A DNA stretch of 64,000 bases from an uncultured Collinsella sp. (GCA_900556875.1 USQQ01000003.1:62001-126000); one strand, 5' to 3'. Shown: positions 17,731 through 26,208, counted from the first letter of the stretch. Made by a program: numbers and translations. The notes: a model not told the origin generated them from the sequence alone.

Positions 17731-18543
17731 ATGGTTGGGTTGGCAATAATGGCCTGGTTGACCGTGCTGATTTGCTACGGCGGCAACTGGGTTCTCGGTC
17801 AGTGCATGATCGAGCGTCCTCTCGTGGTAGGTCTCGTTGCGGGCCTCCTGATGGGCGACGTCAAGACCGGTGTCATCATCGGTGCCTCTCTCGAGGCGAT
17901 CTTCATGGGCGCGGTTAACATTGGTGGCGCTATCTCCGCCGAGCCTGTTACCGCGACCGCCCTCGCCGTCGCCTTCACCGTTGGCGCTGGTATCGACCAG
18001 GGTGCCGCCATCACACTGGCCGTTCCCGTGGGCGTCGTCACCGCATTTCTCTCGATCTTCATGAACAACGTGTTCCTCGCGTTCTTCGCAGCCACCTTTG
18101 ACAAGATGGCCGCCGAGGGCAACGAGAAGGGCCTCGCGCTTCAGCACTTCGTTCTCTGGTTCGTTAAGTACGCCGCCTTTGGCCTCATCGCCTTCCTCGG
18201 CGTTTACCTTGGCGCCGAGCCCGTTGCCGCCATTGTCAACCAGATTCCGGCCAATGTCATGAGCGGCCTCAACGCCGTGGGTGCCCTCCTGCCCGCCGTT
18301 GGTATGGCGCTCCTGCTCCAGATGCTGTGGAGCACCGAGCTCAGCATCTACTTCTTCTTGGGCTTTACGCTCTACCAGTACCTCGGTCTCCCGATGATCG
18401 CCATCGCAGTTCTCGGTGTCATCATCGCGGTTGCCTCCGCCCTCCGCGACAAGGAGATCTTCGATCTCACCAAGAAGGGAGTGGCCACCCAGGCCGTTTC
18501 CGGCGACTCTGTAACCAGCGACGAGGAGGATTTCTTCGCATGA
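17731..18543 (+). CDS. Mannose-family PTS EIIC
   Basis: 270 residues with multiple membrane helices. Conserved segments include RPLVVGLVAGLLMGD and GAVNIGGAISAEP, both typical of EIIC-Man. With EIID it forms the sugar channel. The protein ends in an acidic tail, SDEEDFFA. Its stop overlaps the EIID start (ATGA), which indicates translational coupling. Confidence 0.92.
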   Translation: MVGLAIMAWLTVLICYGGNWVLGQCMIERPLVVGLVAGLLMGDVKTGVIIGASLEAIFMGAVNIGGAISAEPVTATALAVAFTVGAGIDQGAAITLAVPVGVVTAFLSIFMNNVFLAFFAATFDKMAAEGNEKGLALQHFVLWFVKYAAFGLIAFLGVYLGAEPVAAIVNQIPANVMSGLNAVGALLPAVGMALLLQMLWSTELSIYFFLGFTLYQYLGLPMIAIAVLGVIIAVASALRDKEIFDLTKKGVATQAVSGDSVTSDEEDFFA

Positions 18544-19376
18544 GCAACCTGACCAAGAATGTGAGCCCTGAAGACAAGAAGATGCTCAACAGCATTTTCC
18601 TGCGCTCCTTCTCCGTGTTCGCTTCCTGCGCCGGCGGTTCCGTCAAGGCTGGCGCCGACGGCTGGCTGTACTCCGTCCAGCCCGCGCTTAACCGCTACTA
18701 CGCCGATGACCCCGAGGCTCGTGCCGACGCCATGAAGCGTCACACGACTTGGTACAACATTACCCAGAACGTCGGCACGTTCGCCATGGGCCTCGTCGCC
18801 TCCATGGAGAGGGAGAACTCGCAGCACGAAGACTTCGACACCGAGTCCATCGACGGTATCAAGGTCTCCCTGATGGGCCCGATGTCCGGCATCGGCGACG
18901 CAATCTTCTGGGGCGTCCTGCGTGTTATCGCCGCCGGCATCGGCATTAACCTCGCCATGAGCGGCTCGCCCCTCGGCGCGATCATGTTCCTGCTGATCTA
19001 CAACATCCCGTCGATCCTCTGCCGATACTTCATGACCTACCTCGGCTTCAGCATGGGCACCAACTTCATCTCCGAGATGTACGAGGGTGGTCTCATGAAG
19101 CTCATCACCAAGGCGACCTCCACGATCGGCCTGGTGATGATCGGCGCCATGACCGCGGCGAACGTCCAATTCAACACGATCCTGTCCATTCCGGTTCAGG
19201 ACTCCGACCCCGTCATGATCCAGACCTACCTCGACTCGATCTTCAAGGGCATCGTGCCTCTGGGACTTACGCTCGTCGTCCTCTGGCTCCTGCGCAAGAA
19301 GAACGTGAACGTCAACATCATCCTGGTCGGCATCATGGTTCTGGCGCTCGTCCTCGGCCTCGTGGGCATCGTGTAA
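18540..19376 (+). CDS. Mannose-family PTS EIID
   Basis: 278 residues. The start at 18540 overlaps the EIIC stop by four bases. Family features are visible: FLRSF near residue 20, RHTTWYNITQNVGTFAMGL near 65, and MGPMSGIGDAIFWG near 110. C-terminal membrane helices anchor it. EIID exists only in the mannose-class PTS and is required for transport. It completes a four-gene IIA-IIB-IIC-IID transporter, all encoded separately. Confidence 0.92.
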   Translation: MSNLTKNVSPEDKKMLNSIFLRSFSVFASCAGGSVKAGADGWLYSVQPALNRYYADDPEARADAMKRHTTWYNITQNVGTFAMGLVASMERENSQHEDFDTESIDGIKVSLMGPMSGIGDAIFWGVLRVIAAGIGINLAMSGSPLGAIMFLLIYNIPSILCRYFMTYLGFSMGTNFISEMYEGGLMKLITKATSTIGLVMIGAMTAANVQFNTILSIPVQDSDPVMIQTYLDSIFKGIVPLGLTLVVLWLLRKKNVNVNIILVGIMVLALVLGLVGIV

Positions 19377-19418
19377 GGCGGTTTCCGGATCATCCGAAGC
19401 CTGTTCAAGGCAATTCCT

Positions 19419-19455
19419 GGCGGCACGCGATCGAGGACATTCGACGCGTGCCGCC
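19419..19455 (+). promoter_or_regulatory. Intra-operon hairpin between EIID and the aldo/keto reductase
   Basis: GGCGGCACGCG (19419-19429) pairs perfectly with CGCGTGCCGCC (19445-19455). No T-run follows, so it is more likely an mRNA processing or stabilising stem than a terminator. Confidence 0.5.
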
Positions 19456-19473
19456 CCATTAGAAGGAGAGAAT

Positions 19474-20418
19474 ATGCGCTACACGCACCTCAAGAACTCC
19501 GACGTTGACGTCTCCCAGCTCGCCGTGGGCACCTGGGCGATCGGCGGCGACTCCTTTGGTGAGAACGATGACGCCGCCAGCATGTCCGCCATCCGCACCA
19601 TGCTCGATCACGGCGTCAACCTCATTGACACCGCGCCGTGCTATGGCAACGGCGCGTCCGAGAAGGTCGTCGGCAACGCGCTCAGGGGCGTCGACCGAGA
19701 GAGCTACCTGCTCTCGACCAAGGTTGGCCTGATCACCAGCGCCGCCGGCTATGACCGCGACTCTTCGTTCAAGAACATCATGAGGGAGGTCGAGAGCTCG
19801 CTGCGCAATCTCCGCACCGACTACATCGACTTCTACTTCGTGCACTGGCCCGACGCCAAGACCCCGTTCTCCGAGACGATGTGCGCCCTCCAGCTCCTCA
19901 AGGAGCAAGGCAAGATTCGCCACATCGGCGTCTCCAACTTCACGACCGAGATGATCGAGGAGTGCGAGAAGGTCGCTCAGGTCGACGTCCAGCAGCCGCC
20001 CTACTCCATGGTCGACCGCTCCTCCGAGGACCTTATCAAGTGGGGCTACGAGCGTGGCATCGACTCCTTCACCTATGGCTCCCTTGGCGCGGGCATCCTG
20101 TCGGGCAAGTTCCGCGAGCTGCCGAAGTTCGAGGAGGGCGATGTTCGTGGCGGCTTCTACGACTACTTCCAGGAGCCCAAGTTCTCGCGCGTCCAGGAGC
20201 TGCTCAAGGTCATGGACGAGATCGCCGAGGCTCATGACAAGCCCGTGGCACAGGTCGCCGTGAACTGGAGCACCCAGAAGGAGTACGTGGGCACCGCGCT
20301 CGTTGGCGTGCGCACGGACGCCCACGCGATTCAGAACTGCGAGACGTTCGAGTGGGAGCTTTCCGCCGATGAGATGGCCAAGCTTGACGCCAAGCTTGAC
20401 GAGCTGAAGATCGGCTAG
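19474..20418 (+). CDS. Aldo/keto reductase
   Basis: 314 residues with the AKR catalytic tetrad: Asp52, Tyr57 (DTAPCYG), Lys83 (STKVG) and His125 (FVHWPD). GVSNF near residue 150 is also typical. It resembles IolS/YajO-type NADPH enzymes that reduce or oxidise sugars, sugar phosphates and related carbonyl compounds. AGAAGGAGAG precedes the ATG. It lies in the PTS operon, so it probably acts on the imported sugar or on an aldehyde released by the aldolase. Confidence 0.88.
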   Translation: MRYTHLKNSDVDVSQLAVGTWAIGGDSFGENDDAASMSAIRTMLDHGVNLIDTAPCYGNGASEKVVGNALRGVDRESYLLSTKVGLITSAAGYDRDSSFKNIMREVESSLRNLRTDYIDFYFVHWPDAKTPFSETMCALQLLKEQGKIRHIGVSNFTTEMIEECEKVAQVDVQQPPYSMVDRSSEDLIKWGYERGIDSFTYGSLGAGILSGKFRELPKFEEGDVRGGFYDYFQEPKFSRVQELLKVMDEIAEAHDKPVAQVAVNWSTQKEYVGTALVGVRTDAHAIQNCETFEWELSADEMAKLDAKLDELKIG

Positions 20419-20420
20419 CC

Positions 20421-21500
20421 ATGGGCACCGAGGAGAGGAAGTACCCCACTTCCGAGCTTGAAGTGCTTGAGCGTGGATCTAGGGAGGTCGTGGAGCCCAA
20501 CGGGCTGAAGCTCCTGCTGAAGCCCGTGCCGGGAGACGAGCGCGAGCGCGTGCTCGATCCGCGCGTCTACGCGCGCGCCCATGCGAAGCTCGCCGCCGGC
20601 CCGGCGCCGGCGGGGCCGGTGGACGTGATCGCGTGGCGCTCCGCTCCCAACAAGGAGACCCATGTCGTGAGGGGCTCGAACGTCGCCAAGAAGACCGTCG
20701 TCATGAACTTTGGCGACAGGGGCATTCCCCTGCACGTCTTCACGCCCGAGGGCCACGGGTGCGGCTCCGCCGCGCTCGTGTTCATCCACGGCGGCGGCTT
20801 CATGGTGGGCAACATTGGCCAGTACGAGAACTGCCTGCGCGACATCGCGGAGCGAACGGGCTGCGTCGCGATCTACCCGGAGTACCGCTTGTCTCCCGAG
20901 ACGATGTTCCCCGGTGGTGTCGAGGACTGCGTGAAGACGCTCGACTGGCTTGTCGAGCATGCGGATGAGCTGGGTGTCGACGCGACGCGGGTCGCCGTGG
21001 CTGGCGACTCCGCGGGCGGAAGCCTGACCAACGCCGTCGTCCTCGACGGGTCCCATGCGGACAGGATCAAGCTCGTGGCCGAGCTGTATCCGCTCGTCGA
21101 CGGCGGCCCTGTTCCGGAGGAATGGTCCTATGACCTCTATGAGATCGTGAACGACCAGAGGGCCGAGGCTCTGAGCAGGGTGGATCGCATCCGCAACGCC
21201 AACGACGACCTGCCAGTGATGTATACCAACGGCAATGCGGAGGAGATGCTCGACCCGAGGGTGTCTGCCCTGTTCGCGGAGGACGTGAGCGCGTTCCCCC
21301 GCACGGTCATCATCTCTTCCGAGTATGACTACCTGCGCTATCAGGACGAGCTATTCGCGAAGAGGCTGCAGGATGCGGGCGTTGACGTCACCGCGATTCG
21401 CTATCGCGGCTGCGACCACGGCTTCTTCGAGATGTACGGCGTGATGCCTCAGGCTGAGGACGTCTGCCGCGTCATCTCCGAGGAGCTTGCGAAGATCTAG
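20421..21500 (+). CDS. Alpha/beta hydrolase, HSL-type esterase
   Basis: 359 residues. HGGG at 123-126 forms the oxyanion hole, and the catalytic triad is Ser197 (GDSAGG), Asp303 (SEYDYLR) and His333 (CDHGFFE). This is the hormone-sensitive-lipase/acetyl-esterase family. The first about 85 residues are an unassigned N-terminal region. No signal peptide is present, so it acts in the cytoplasm. The start is 2 bases after the reductase stop. It may remove an acyl group from the imported sugar or its product. A rho-independent terminator follows. Confidence 0.85.
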   Translation: MGTEERKYPTSELEVLERGSREVVEPNGLKLLLKPVPGDERERVLDPRVYARAHAKLAAGPAPAGPVDVIAWRSAPNKETHVVRGSNVAKKTVVMNFGDRGIPLHVFTPEGHGCGSAALVFIHGGGFMVGNIGQYENCLRDIAERTGCVAIYPEYRLSPETMFPGGVEDCVKTLDWLVEHADELGVDATRVAVAGDSAGGSLTNAVVLDGSHADRIKLVAELYPLVDGGPVPEEWSYDLYEIVNDQRAEALSRVDRIRNANDDLPVMYTNGNAEEMLDPRVSALFAEDVSAFPRTVIISSEYDYLRYQDELFAKRLQDAGVDVTAIRYRGCDHGFFEMYGVMPQAEDVCRVISEELAKI

Positions 21501-21533
21501 GGGCTCGTCGCGGCGGCCCCCTGGACGAGTGGC

Positions 21534-21571
21534 GGTCCGGCGGGATGCTAGGTGCGTCCCGCCGGACCTTT
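21534..21571 (+). terminator. Terminator of the PTS/aldolase operon
   Basis: GGTCCGGCGGGA (21534-21545) pairs perfectly with 21557-21568, followed by a short T-run. It closes the island's operon. Confidence 0.8.
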
Positions 21572-21673
21572 GCGTTGACGGGCGCGTGCCGCTTGCCGGA
21601 GGGCGTGTGTGGGGTTCGCTTCGGCGGTGCCGGATTAACCGGGAGATGCGTTTACCGCCGCTCTTCCAAGTGA

Positions 21674-21943
21674 GCCCAGCAAACAAATCGCGAGTTGAGC
21701 CCCAAGGGCATCGACAAGGGCGTGGGCCTGGCGCGGGCGCTGGCGTATCTGGGTCGCGCTGGCAACGAGCGCACCTTTGGCTTTGGCGATTCGGGCAACG
21801 ATCTGGGTATGCTCGCCGCTGTCGAGACGGCTGTCGCCATGGGCAACGCCATGCCCGAGGTCAAGGCGATCGCCGACTACGTGACCGACGACGTCGTACG
21901 CGATGGCACCGTCACAGCGATGCAGCATTTTGGGTTGATTTAA
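21674..21943 (+). pseudogene. C-terminal fragment of a Cof-type HAD hydrolase
   Basis: About 89 codons open from an in-frame stop at 21671. The translated segment ELSPKGIDKG followed by FGFGDSGNDLGML and a typical C-terminal end matches the last third of Cof-type HAD phosphatases (motifs III and IV). The N-terminal DxDGT motif and the cap are absent upstream. No ribosome-binding site fits the TTG at 21695. It is best read as the remnant of a gene truncated at the right boundary of the sugar island. Confidence 0.7.
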
Positions 21944-21944
21944 T

Positions 21945-21985
21945 AAATGGCCGGGTCGCCCGCAGTGGGGGCGACCCGGCCATTT
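21945..21985. terminator. Bidirectional terminator hairpin
   Basis: A 17-bp arm (21945-21961) pairs with 21969-21985. It fills the gap between the HAD remnant and the convergent DeoR gene. Confidence 0.8.
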
Positions 21986-21988
21986 GAG

Positions 21989-22780
21989 CTATTTTGCAAT
22001 ATAGAGCTTGGGATGACTGCGACTGCTCTCGATCGCCGCCGTCATGATGCCCTCGTCGTCTCCATCAACGATGATGCCGTCGAGGTCATCGATCTGCGCG
22101 GACTGATAAAAACTGGTTTTGTTGAACTTTCCCTGGTCAACCATCATGTAGCCCTGGTTTGAGTTGGTAAGGTACATATGCTTGATCATGGCCGAGAAGT
22201 CGTGCTCGACGGTAAAACCGTGGTCGGGGTGGAATCCGTCAGCACTGACAAACGCCTTGTCGGCATGTAGTTTGCTCATGCAGTCGAGCGTCAGTGCGCC
22301 CGCGAGATAGAGGTGGCCCTTGCGCACGGAGCCGCCCAGCAGCACTACCGAAGCATTGGGGAGATTGAAGCTGGCGTAGTTCGCGATTGCAAGATCGCCG
22401 GTGATAATGGTGATCTCACGCTTGTCCATGAGGGCCTTAGCGAAGTAAAAGCCTGTGGTGCCGATATCAATTACCAGAACATCGCCATCATCAACAAGAG
22501 TTGCTGCGGTTGCGGCGATGGCCTCCTTGGCCTCGACTTGGACATTGATGCGCTCCTCGGGATACGAGATTGCGTTGGAGCGAGAAAGCGATACCGCTCC
22601 GCCGCGTACGCGACGCAGCTTGCCTTCGGATTCCAGCGAGATGAGGTCGTGTCGTGCGGTGACTTCCGAAACCGAAAAACGGCGAACGATGTCGGATACC
22701 GAGATATTTGGCTTTTCGGCCAGCCAATTCATGATAAATCGCTGACGCTCGGCCGGTGAAAGGTCTGAAGTAGATGCCAT
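21989..22780 (-). CDS. DeoR-family transcriptional regulator
   Basis: 263 residues. The N-terminal DeoR winged helix shows RQRFIMNWLAEKPNISVSDI and VSEVTARHDLISLE. A DeoR C-terminal sensor domain follows with the VIDIGTT motif near residue 95. Relatives are repressors released by a phosphorylated sugar. AAGGAGCGGCAT precedes the ATG at 22780; longer frames upstream are not needed. It is divergent from the transaldolase/PTS operon and most likely represses it through the repeats at 23025-23101. Confidence 0.88.
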   Translation of the reverse strand: MASTSDLSPAERQRFIMNWLAEKPNISVSDIVRRFSVSEVTARHDLISLESEGKLRRVRGGAVSLSRSNAISYPEERINVQVEAKEAIAATAATLVDDGDVLVIDIGTTGFYFAKALMDKREITIITGDLAIANYASFNLPNASVVLLGGSVRKGHLYLAGALTLDCMSKLHADKAFVSADGFHPDHGFTVEHDFSAMIKHMYLTNSNQGYMMVDQGKFNKTSFYQSAQIDDLDGIIVDGDDEGIMTAAIESSRSHPKLYIAK

Positions 22781-23024
22781 ATGCCGCTCCTTTTGAACAA
22801 AAGGTAAAAAGATGCGCCTTTCGTAATCGAAATATAACGTATCGATATGAAAAGAACAAGGCAAATTCGAATGAATCAAAAGAACGGAATGGCATGTCAT
22901 AAATGCATGCGTAGCAGATAGTTCGCACGTAAACGGGCTATAAAGAGTCTCATTCTGAAGGTGCCGCCCAAAAGAAGTACGTTCACGCCCGATATTCGAC
23001 CGTTCACGGAAAGCTGACAATTGA

Positions 23025-23101
23025 GCTTTCGATAGCTTTTGAAATGGTTTATAAAAGAAAACCGAAAAGCTTTTGAAACAAAGAAGAAGGCTTTCGATAG
23101 C
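23025..23101. promoter_or_regulatory. Direct-repeat operator candidate upstream of the transaldolase/PTS operon
   Basis: GCTTTCGATAGC occurs at 23025-23036 and again at 23090-23101. AGCTTTTGAAA occurs at 23034-23044 and 23068-23078. The repeats lie immediately before the transaldolase ribosome-binding site. The rest of the divergent gap (22781-23024) is A/T-rich and shows no gene. Confidence 0.55.
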
Positions 23102-23129
23102 AATAGTGTTAGATGAGAAAGGACCGAAC

Positions 23130-23840
23130 ATGGCGATCAAGGTGTTTGCCGACGGCGCTAACCTCGAGGGCATGCTTGACATGCATGACAATGGCAACGT
23201 TCAGGGCTTCACGACCAATCCTTCCCTTATGAAGGCCGGCGGCGTGACCGACTACCGCGCTTTTGCCAAGACGGTTCTTGAGCACATTACTGATGTGTCG
23301 GTCTCTTTTGAGGTATTCGCCGACGACGAGGCAGGTATGGAAGCCGAGGCTCGCGAGATCGCAACCTGGGCAGACAACGTCTACGTTAAGATCCCGGCGC
23401 TCAACACCAAGGGTGAGTCCACTGCCGCGCTGGTCAAGCGCCTTTCTGCCGACGGCATCAAGGTGAATGTCACCACTATCTTTACGCCCGAGCAGGTCGA
23501 CGAGTTTGTCGATGCCGTTTCTGCTGAGACCCCCTCTATTCTGTCCATCTTTGCCGGTCGCATTGCCGATACCGGCGTCGATCCGCTGCCCCTCATGGCG
23601 GAGTCCGTAAAGAAGGCTGCCGTTAAGCCTGCTGCCGAGGTTCTCTGGGCGTCTACGCGCGAGGTCCTCAATATCTTCCAGGCGGAGTCCGTTGGATGCC
23701 AGATCATTACGGTCCCCAATGCCCTTCTTGCCAAACGCAAGAATTTCGGGAAAGATTTGCTTGAGTACTCGCTTGATACGGTCAAGGGCTTTGCCCGCGA
23801 CATTCAGGCGCTTGGTTTTCACATCCTGCCCGAGGAGTAG
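23130..23840 (+). CDS. Transaldolase-family protein, FSA/TalC type (copy 1)
   Basis: 236 residues. The Schiff-base Lys87 is in NVYVKIPA, and a TTNPSLM motif is near residue 28. The short form resembles fructose-6-phosphate aldolase (FSA/TalC), which cleaves fructose-6-phosphate to dihydroxyacetone and glyceraldehyde-3-phosphate; transaldolase activity is also possible. GAGAAAGGACC precedes the ATG. It heads an operon with an ascorbate-type PTS. A near-identical paralogue lies downstream at 26434. Confidence 0.85.
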   Translation: MAIKVFADGANLEGMLDMHDNGNVQGFTTNPSLMKAGGVTDYRAFAKTVLEHITDVSVSFEVFADDEAGMEAEAREIATWADNVYVKIPALNTKGESTAALVKRLSADGIKVNVTTIFTPEQVDEFVDAVSAETPSILSIFAGRIADTGVDPLPLMAESVKKAAVKPAAEVLWASTREVLNIFQAESVGCQIITVPNALLAKRKNFGKDLLEYSLDTVKGFARDIQALGFHILPEE

Positions 23841-23849
23841 GGGACGAGT

Positions 23850-24296
23850 ATGCTGACCGATCTTCTTAAGCCCGAGCTTGTTGCCTGCCACGTCGAGGCC
23901 TCCGACTGGGAGGAAGCGATCAGGGCATGCGGTAAGTTGCTCGTAGACGCTGGCAAATGCGACCAGAGCTATGTTGACGCCATGATTTCATCGGTTCACA
24001 AATTCGGCCCCTATATGGTCTTGGAAGAGGGCATCGCCATGCCCCACGCTCAGGCAGATGGCAATGTGAGTGAAGCGGGGATCTGTATCGTCACGCTTGA
24101 CCCTGCCATTGCGTTTGGACACGAGGATTTCGATCCGGTTCACGTGCTCGTGGGTATTTGCGCACCCGACCCCAAGGCTCATCTTGGCTGCTTGGCGGAG
24201 CTTTCGCAGATGTTCGAGGACGAGGACTGCGTTGCCAAGCTCAGCGCCTGCGATACGTCCGAGCAGGTTTTGGAGACCATGCGTTCATTCTTTTAG
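23850..24296 (+). CDS. PTS EIIA, fructose/mannitol type (UlaC-like)
   Basis: 148 residues with phosphorylation site His66 in EGIAMPHAQ, as in PTS_EIIA_2 domains of UlaC, GatA and FruA. It passes phosphate from HPr to the EIIB encoded next. It starts 9 bases after the transaldolase stop. A small GC-rich hairpin with a T-run follows, which may reduce expression of the downstream subunits. Confidence 0.88.
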   Translation: MLTDLLKPELVACHVEASDWEEAIRACGKLLVDAGKCDQSYVDAMISSVHKFGPYMVLEEGIAMPHAQADGNVSEAGICIVTLDPAIAFGHEDFDPVHVLVGICAPDPKAHLGCLAELSQMFEDEDCVAKLSACDTSEQVLETMRSFF

Positions 24297-24308
24297 GCCT
24301 TAATGGCA

Positions 24309-24328
24309 CGGCGATGCGTCGCCGCTTT
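24309..24328 (+). terminator. Weak intra-operon terminator or attenuator
   Basis: CGGCGA (24309-24314) and TCGCCG (24319-24324) form a tight stem just before CTTTT, between the EIIA and EIIB genes. Probably partial. Confidence 0.45.
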
Positions 24329-24371
24329 TGGATAGACGGAAAACCGTCACGTGTAGGAGAGGAAGGTTGCC

Positions 24372-24647
24372 ATGCATATCATCACCGTATGCGGAAACGG
24401 CATCGGGTCCAGCCTGATGCTCGCTGGCAAAGTCGAGGAGCTTTGCGAGGAGGAGGGCATCAAGGCCGACGTTGAGTCTATGGACCTGAACGGTGCTTCT
24501 TCCGCAAATCCGGATCTGTTCATCACCGTTAAAGAACTCGCCCCCGAGCTCCACGGCAACGTTGTGATCGTTCGCAGCTATGTGAACAAGAAGAAGATCC
24601 GCGAAGACGCCCTCGAGGCAATCAAGGCGGCCGCCGCTAACGCCTAA
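24372..24647 (+). CDS. PTS EIIB, ascorbate/galactitol type (UlaB-like)
   Basis: 91 residues. The phospho-cysteine Cys7 is in the P-loop VCGNGIGSS, typical of EIIB from the lactose/ascorbate/galactitol superfamily. GGAGAGGAAGG precedes the ATG. It transfers phosphate from EIIA to the sugar carried by the UlaA-type EIIC. A stem (24662-24694, no T-run) separates it from the EIIC gene. Confidence 0.9.
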   Translation: MHIITVCGNGIGSSLMLAGKVEELCEEEGIKADVESMDLNGASSANPDLFITVKELAPELHGNVVIVRSYVNKKKIREDALEAIKAAAANA

Positions 24648-24661
24648 AGCGGCACAAAAAA

Positions 24662-24694
24662 GGGCGGTTCCCTGTGGAAGAGGGAAACGCGCCC
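24662..24694 (+). promoter_or_regulatory. Intra-operon stem-loop before the EIIC gene
   Basis: GGGCGGTTCCCT pairs with AGGGAAACGCGCCC with small bulges. Without a T-run it is more likely an RNA-processing or stability element. Confidence 0.4.
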
Positions 24695-24718
24695 ACGTTA
24701 GAGAGAAAGGAAGCGCAG

Positions 24719-26110
24719 ATGCAAGCCATCCTTCCCATACTTGAGTTTATCCAATCGATTCTGACCAAGCCAGCGTGGATTATGGGTCTATTTGCCTTTG
24801 TGGGCCTTGTCGCGCTTAAGCGTCCTGCCCACAAGGTGATGACGGGCACCCTGAAGCCCATTCTTGGTTACATCATGCTGTCCGCCGGCGCCGCTGTTGT
24901 TCAGGAGAACCTTGCTCCGCTGGGTACCTTCATCGAGACCGGTTTCCACATCACCGGCGTCGTGCCCAACAACGAGGTCGTTGTTTCGATGGCTCAGAGC
25001 GTCCTCGGCGTTCAGACCATGATGATCCTGATTCTCGGCTATGTCGTGAACATTATCATTGCCCGCTTTACCAAGTTTAAGTACATCTTCCTGACGGGCC
25101 ATCACAGCATGTTTATGGCCTGCCTGCTGTCTGCCGTTCTGCAGGCATCTGGCTTCCAGGATGTCCAGCTTGTCATCGTGGGCGGCATGTTCCTGGGCCT
25201 CGTGAGCGCTATGCTTCCCGCCGTTGGTCAGCGTTTCACCGAGAAGGTTACCGATGGCGATGAAATCGCCATGGGCCACTTCGGTTCACTCGCCTATTAC
25301 ATCTCCGCTGCAGTCGGTACGCTTTTTGCTAAGGACGCCGAGGAGAACAGCACCGAGAAGATCGAGGTTCCCGAGAAGTTCGCCTTCCTGCGCGACACTA
25401 CCATCTCCACGGCTCTTACCATGGCCTTCTTCTACCTGGTTACCGCTTTCGCCGCTTACATCGCAGATCCTGCGGTCGTTACCAAGACCGCTGGCGGCGA
25501 CAACGTGATTGTCTATGCCCTGACCTGTGCCCTGTCCTTTGCCGTTGGTGTCACCATCGTCTATAACGGCGTTCGTATGATCCTTGCCGACCTGGTCCCG
25601 GCTTTCCAGGGCATCTCCAACAAGCTGATCCCCGGTGCCATCCCCGCCGTCGACTGCGCCGTCTTCTTCCCCTATGCTCCCACCGCCGTCATCCTCGGCT
25701 TTGTCGCATCCTTCATCGGTGGCGTGGTCGGTATGTTCATCGTGGGCGCTACCCTGGGCATCTTCATCATCCCGGGCATGGTTCCCCACTTCTTCTGCGG
25801 TGCTACCGCAGGCATCTACGGCAATGCTACCGGCGGTCGCAAGGGCGCAGCTCTTGGCGCTTTCGTCAACGGCCTGCTCATCACCTTCGCCCCGGCCCTG
25901 CTCCTGCCCGTTCTTGACGTCTTTGGCTTCAAGAACACTACGTTCGGCGACTTCGATTTCTCCGTCATTGGTATTACGCTTGGCCGCGCTGCCGAGGCCT
26001 TCGGTACCACCGGTGTCTACGCGATTCTTGCTGTCCTTCTGATCGTCGCCTTCGTCCCCAACTTCATCCACACCAAGGGTGCTGTGATTAACCACGTTGA
26101 GGAAGAGTAA
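24719..26110 (+). CDS. PTS EIIC, ascorbate family (UlaA-like)
   Basis: 463 residues with about 10-11 membrane helices. UlaA-type segments are visible: AHKVMTGTLKPILGY near residue 40, LTGHHSMFMACLL near 125, and an NATGGRKGA loop near 370. The start at 24719 is chosen for the AGAAAGGAAGC ribosome-binding site. UlaA imports L-ascorbate in E. coli. No ulaG lactonase or ulaDEF genes occur here; the neighbours are FSA-type aldolases, so the substrate is probably another sugar or polyol. Confidence 0.9.
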   Translation: MQAILPILEFIQSILTKPAWIMGLFAFVGLVALKRPAHKVMTGTLKPILGYIMLSAGAAVVQENLAPLGTFIETGFHITGVVPNNEVVVSMAQSVLGVQTMMILILGYVVNIIIARFTKFKYIFLTGHHSMFMACLLSAVLQASGFQDVQLVIVGGMFLGLVSAMLPAVGQRFTEKVTDGDEIAMGHFGSLAYYISAAVGTLFAKDAEENSTEKIEVPEKFAFLRDTTISTALTMAFFYLVTAFAAYIADPAVVTKTAGGDNVIVYALTCALSFAVGVTIVYNGVRMILADLVPAFQGISNKLIPGAIPAVDCAVFFPYAPTAVILGFVASFIGGVVGMFIVGATLGIFIIPGMVPHFFCGATAGIYGNATGGRKGAALGAFVNGLLITFAPALLLPVLDVFGFKNTTFGDFDFSVIGITLGRAAEAFGTTGVYAILAVLLIVAFVPNFIHTKGAVINHVEEE

Positions 26111-26167
26111 TCCAGGCATACGTTAAGCCCTAATCGGGCGGAGCTCCGATAACCGGCTCCTACACGG

Positions 26168-26208
26168 AAGCGGTGGCGTCTCAAATGAGGCGTCACCGCT
26201 TTTGTTTT
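26168..26208 (+). terminator. Terminator after the ascorbate-type PTS
   Basis: Arms 26168-26182 and 26187-26201 pair with G-T wobbles, followed by TTTGTTTT. The remaining gap to the second transaldolase (26209-26433) must hold that gene's own promoter; no clear motif is seen. Confidence 0.8.

Noticed and set aside
16723..19376. Glucoselysine or N-acetylgalactosamine PTS locus
   Set aside because: No deglycase, deacetylase or deaminase/isomerase gene in the cluster.
22781..23197. N-terminal extension of the DeoR regulator
   Set aside because: The extension is A/T-rich promoter DNA; the ATG at 22780 has a good ribosome-binding site and fits the family's start.
24372..26110. L-ascorbate utilisation operon
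   Set aside because: PTS subunits resemble UlaABC, but no lactonase, decarboxylase or epimerase genes are near; neighbours are FSA-type aldolases.
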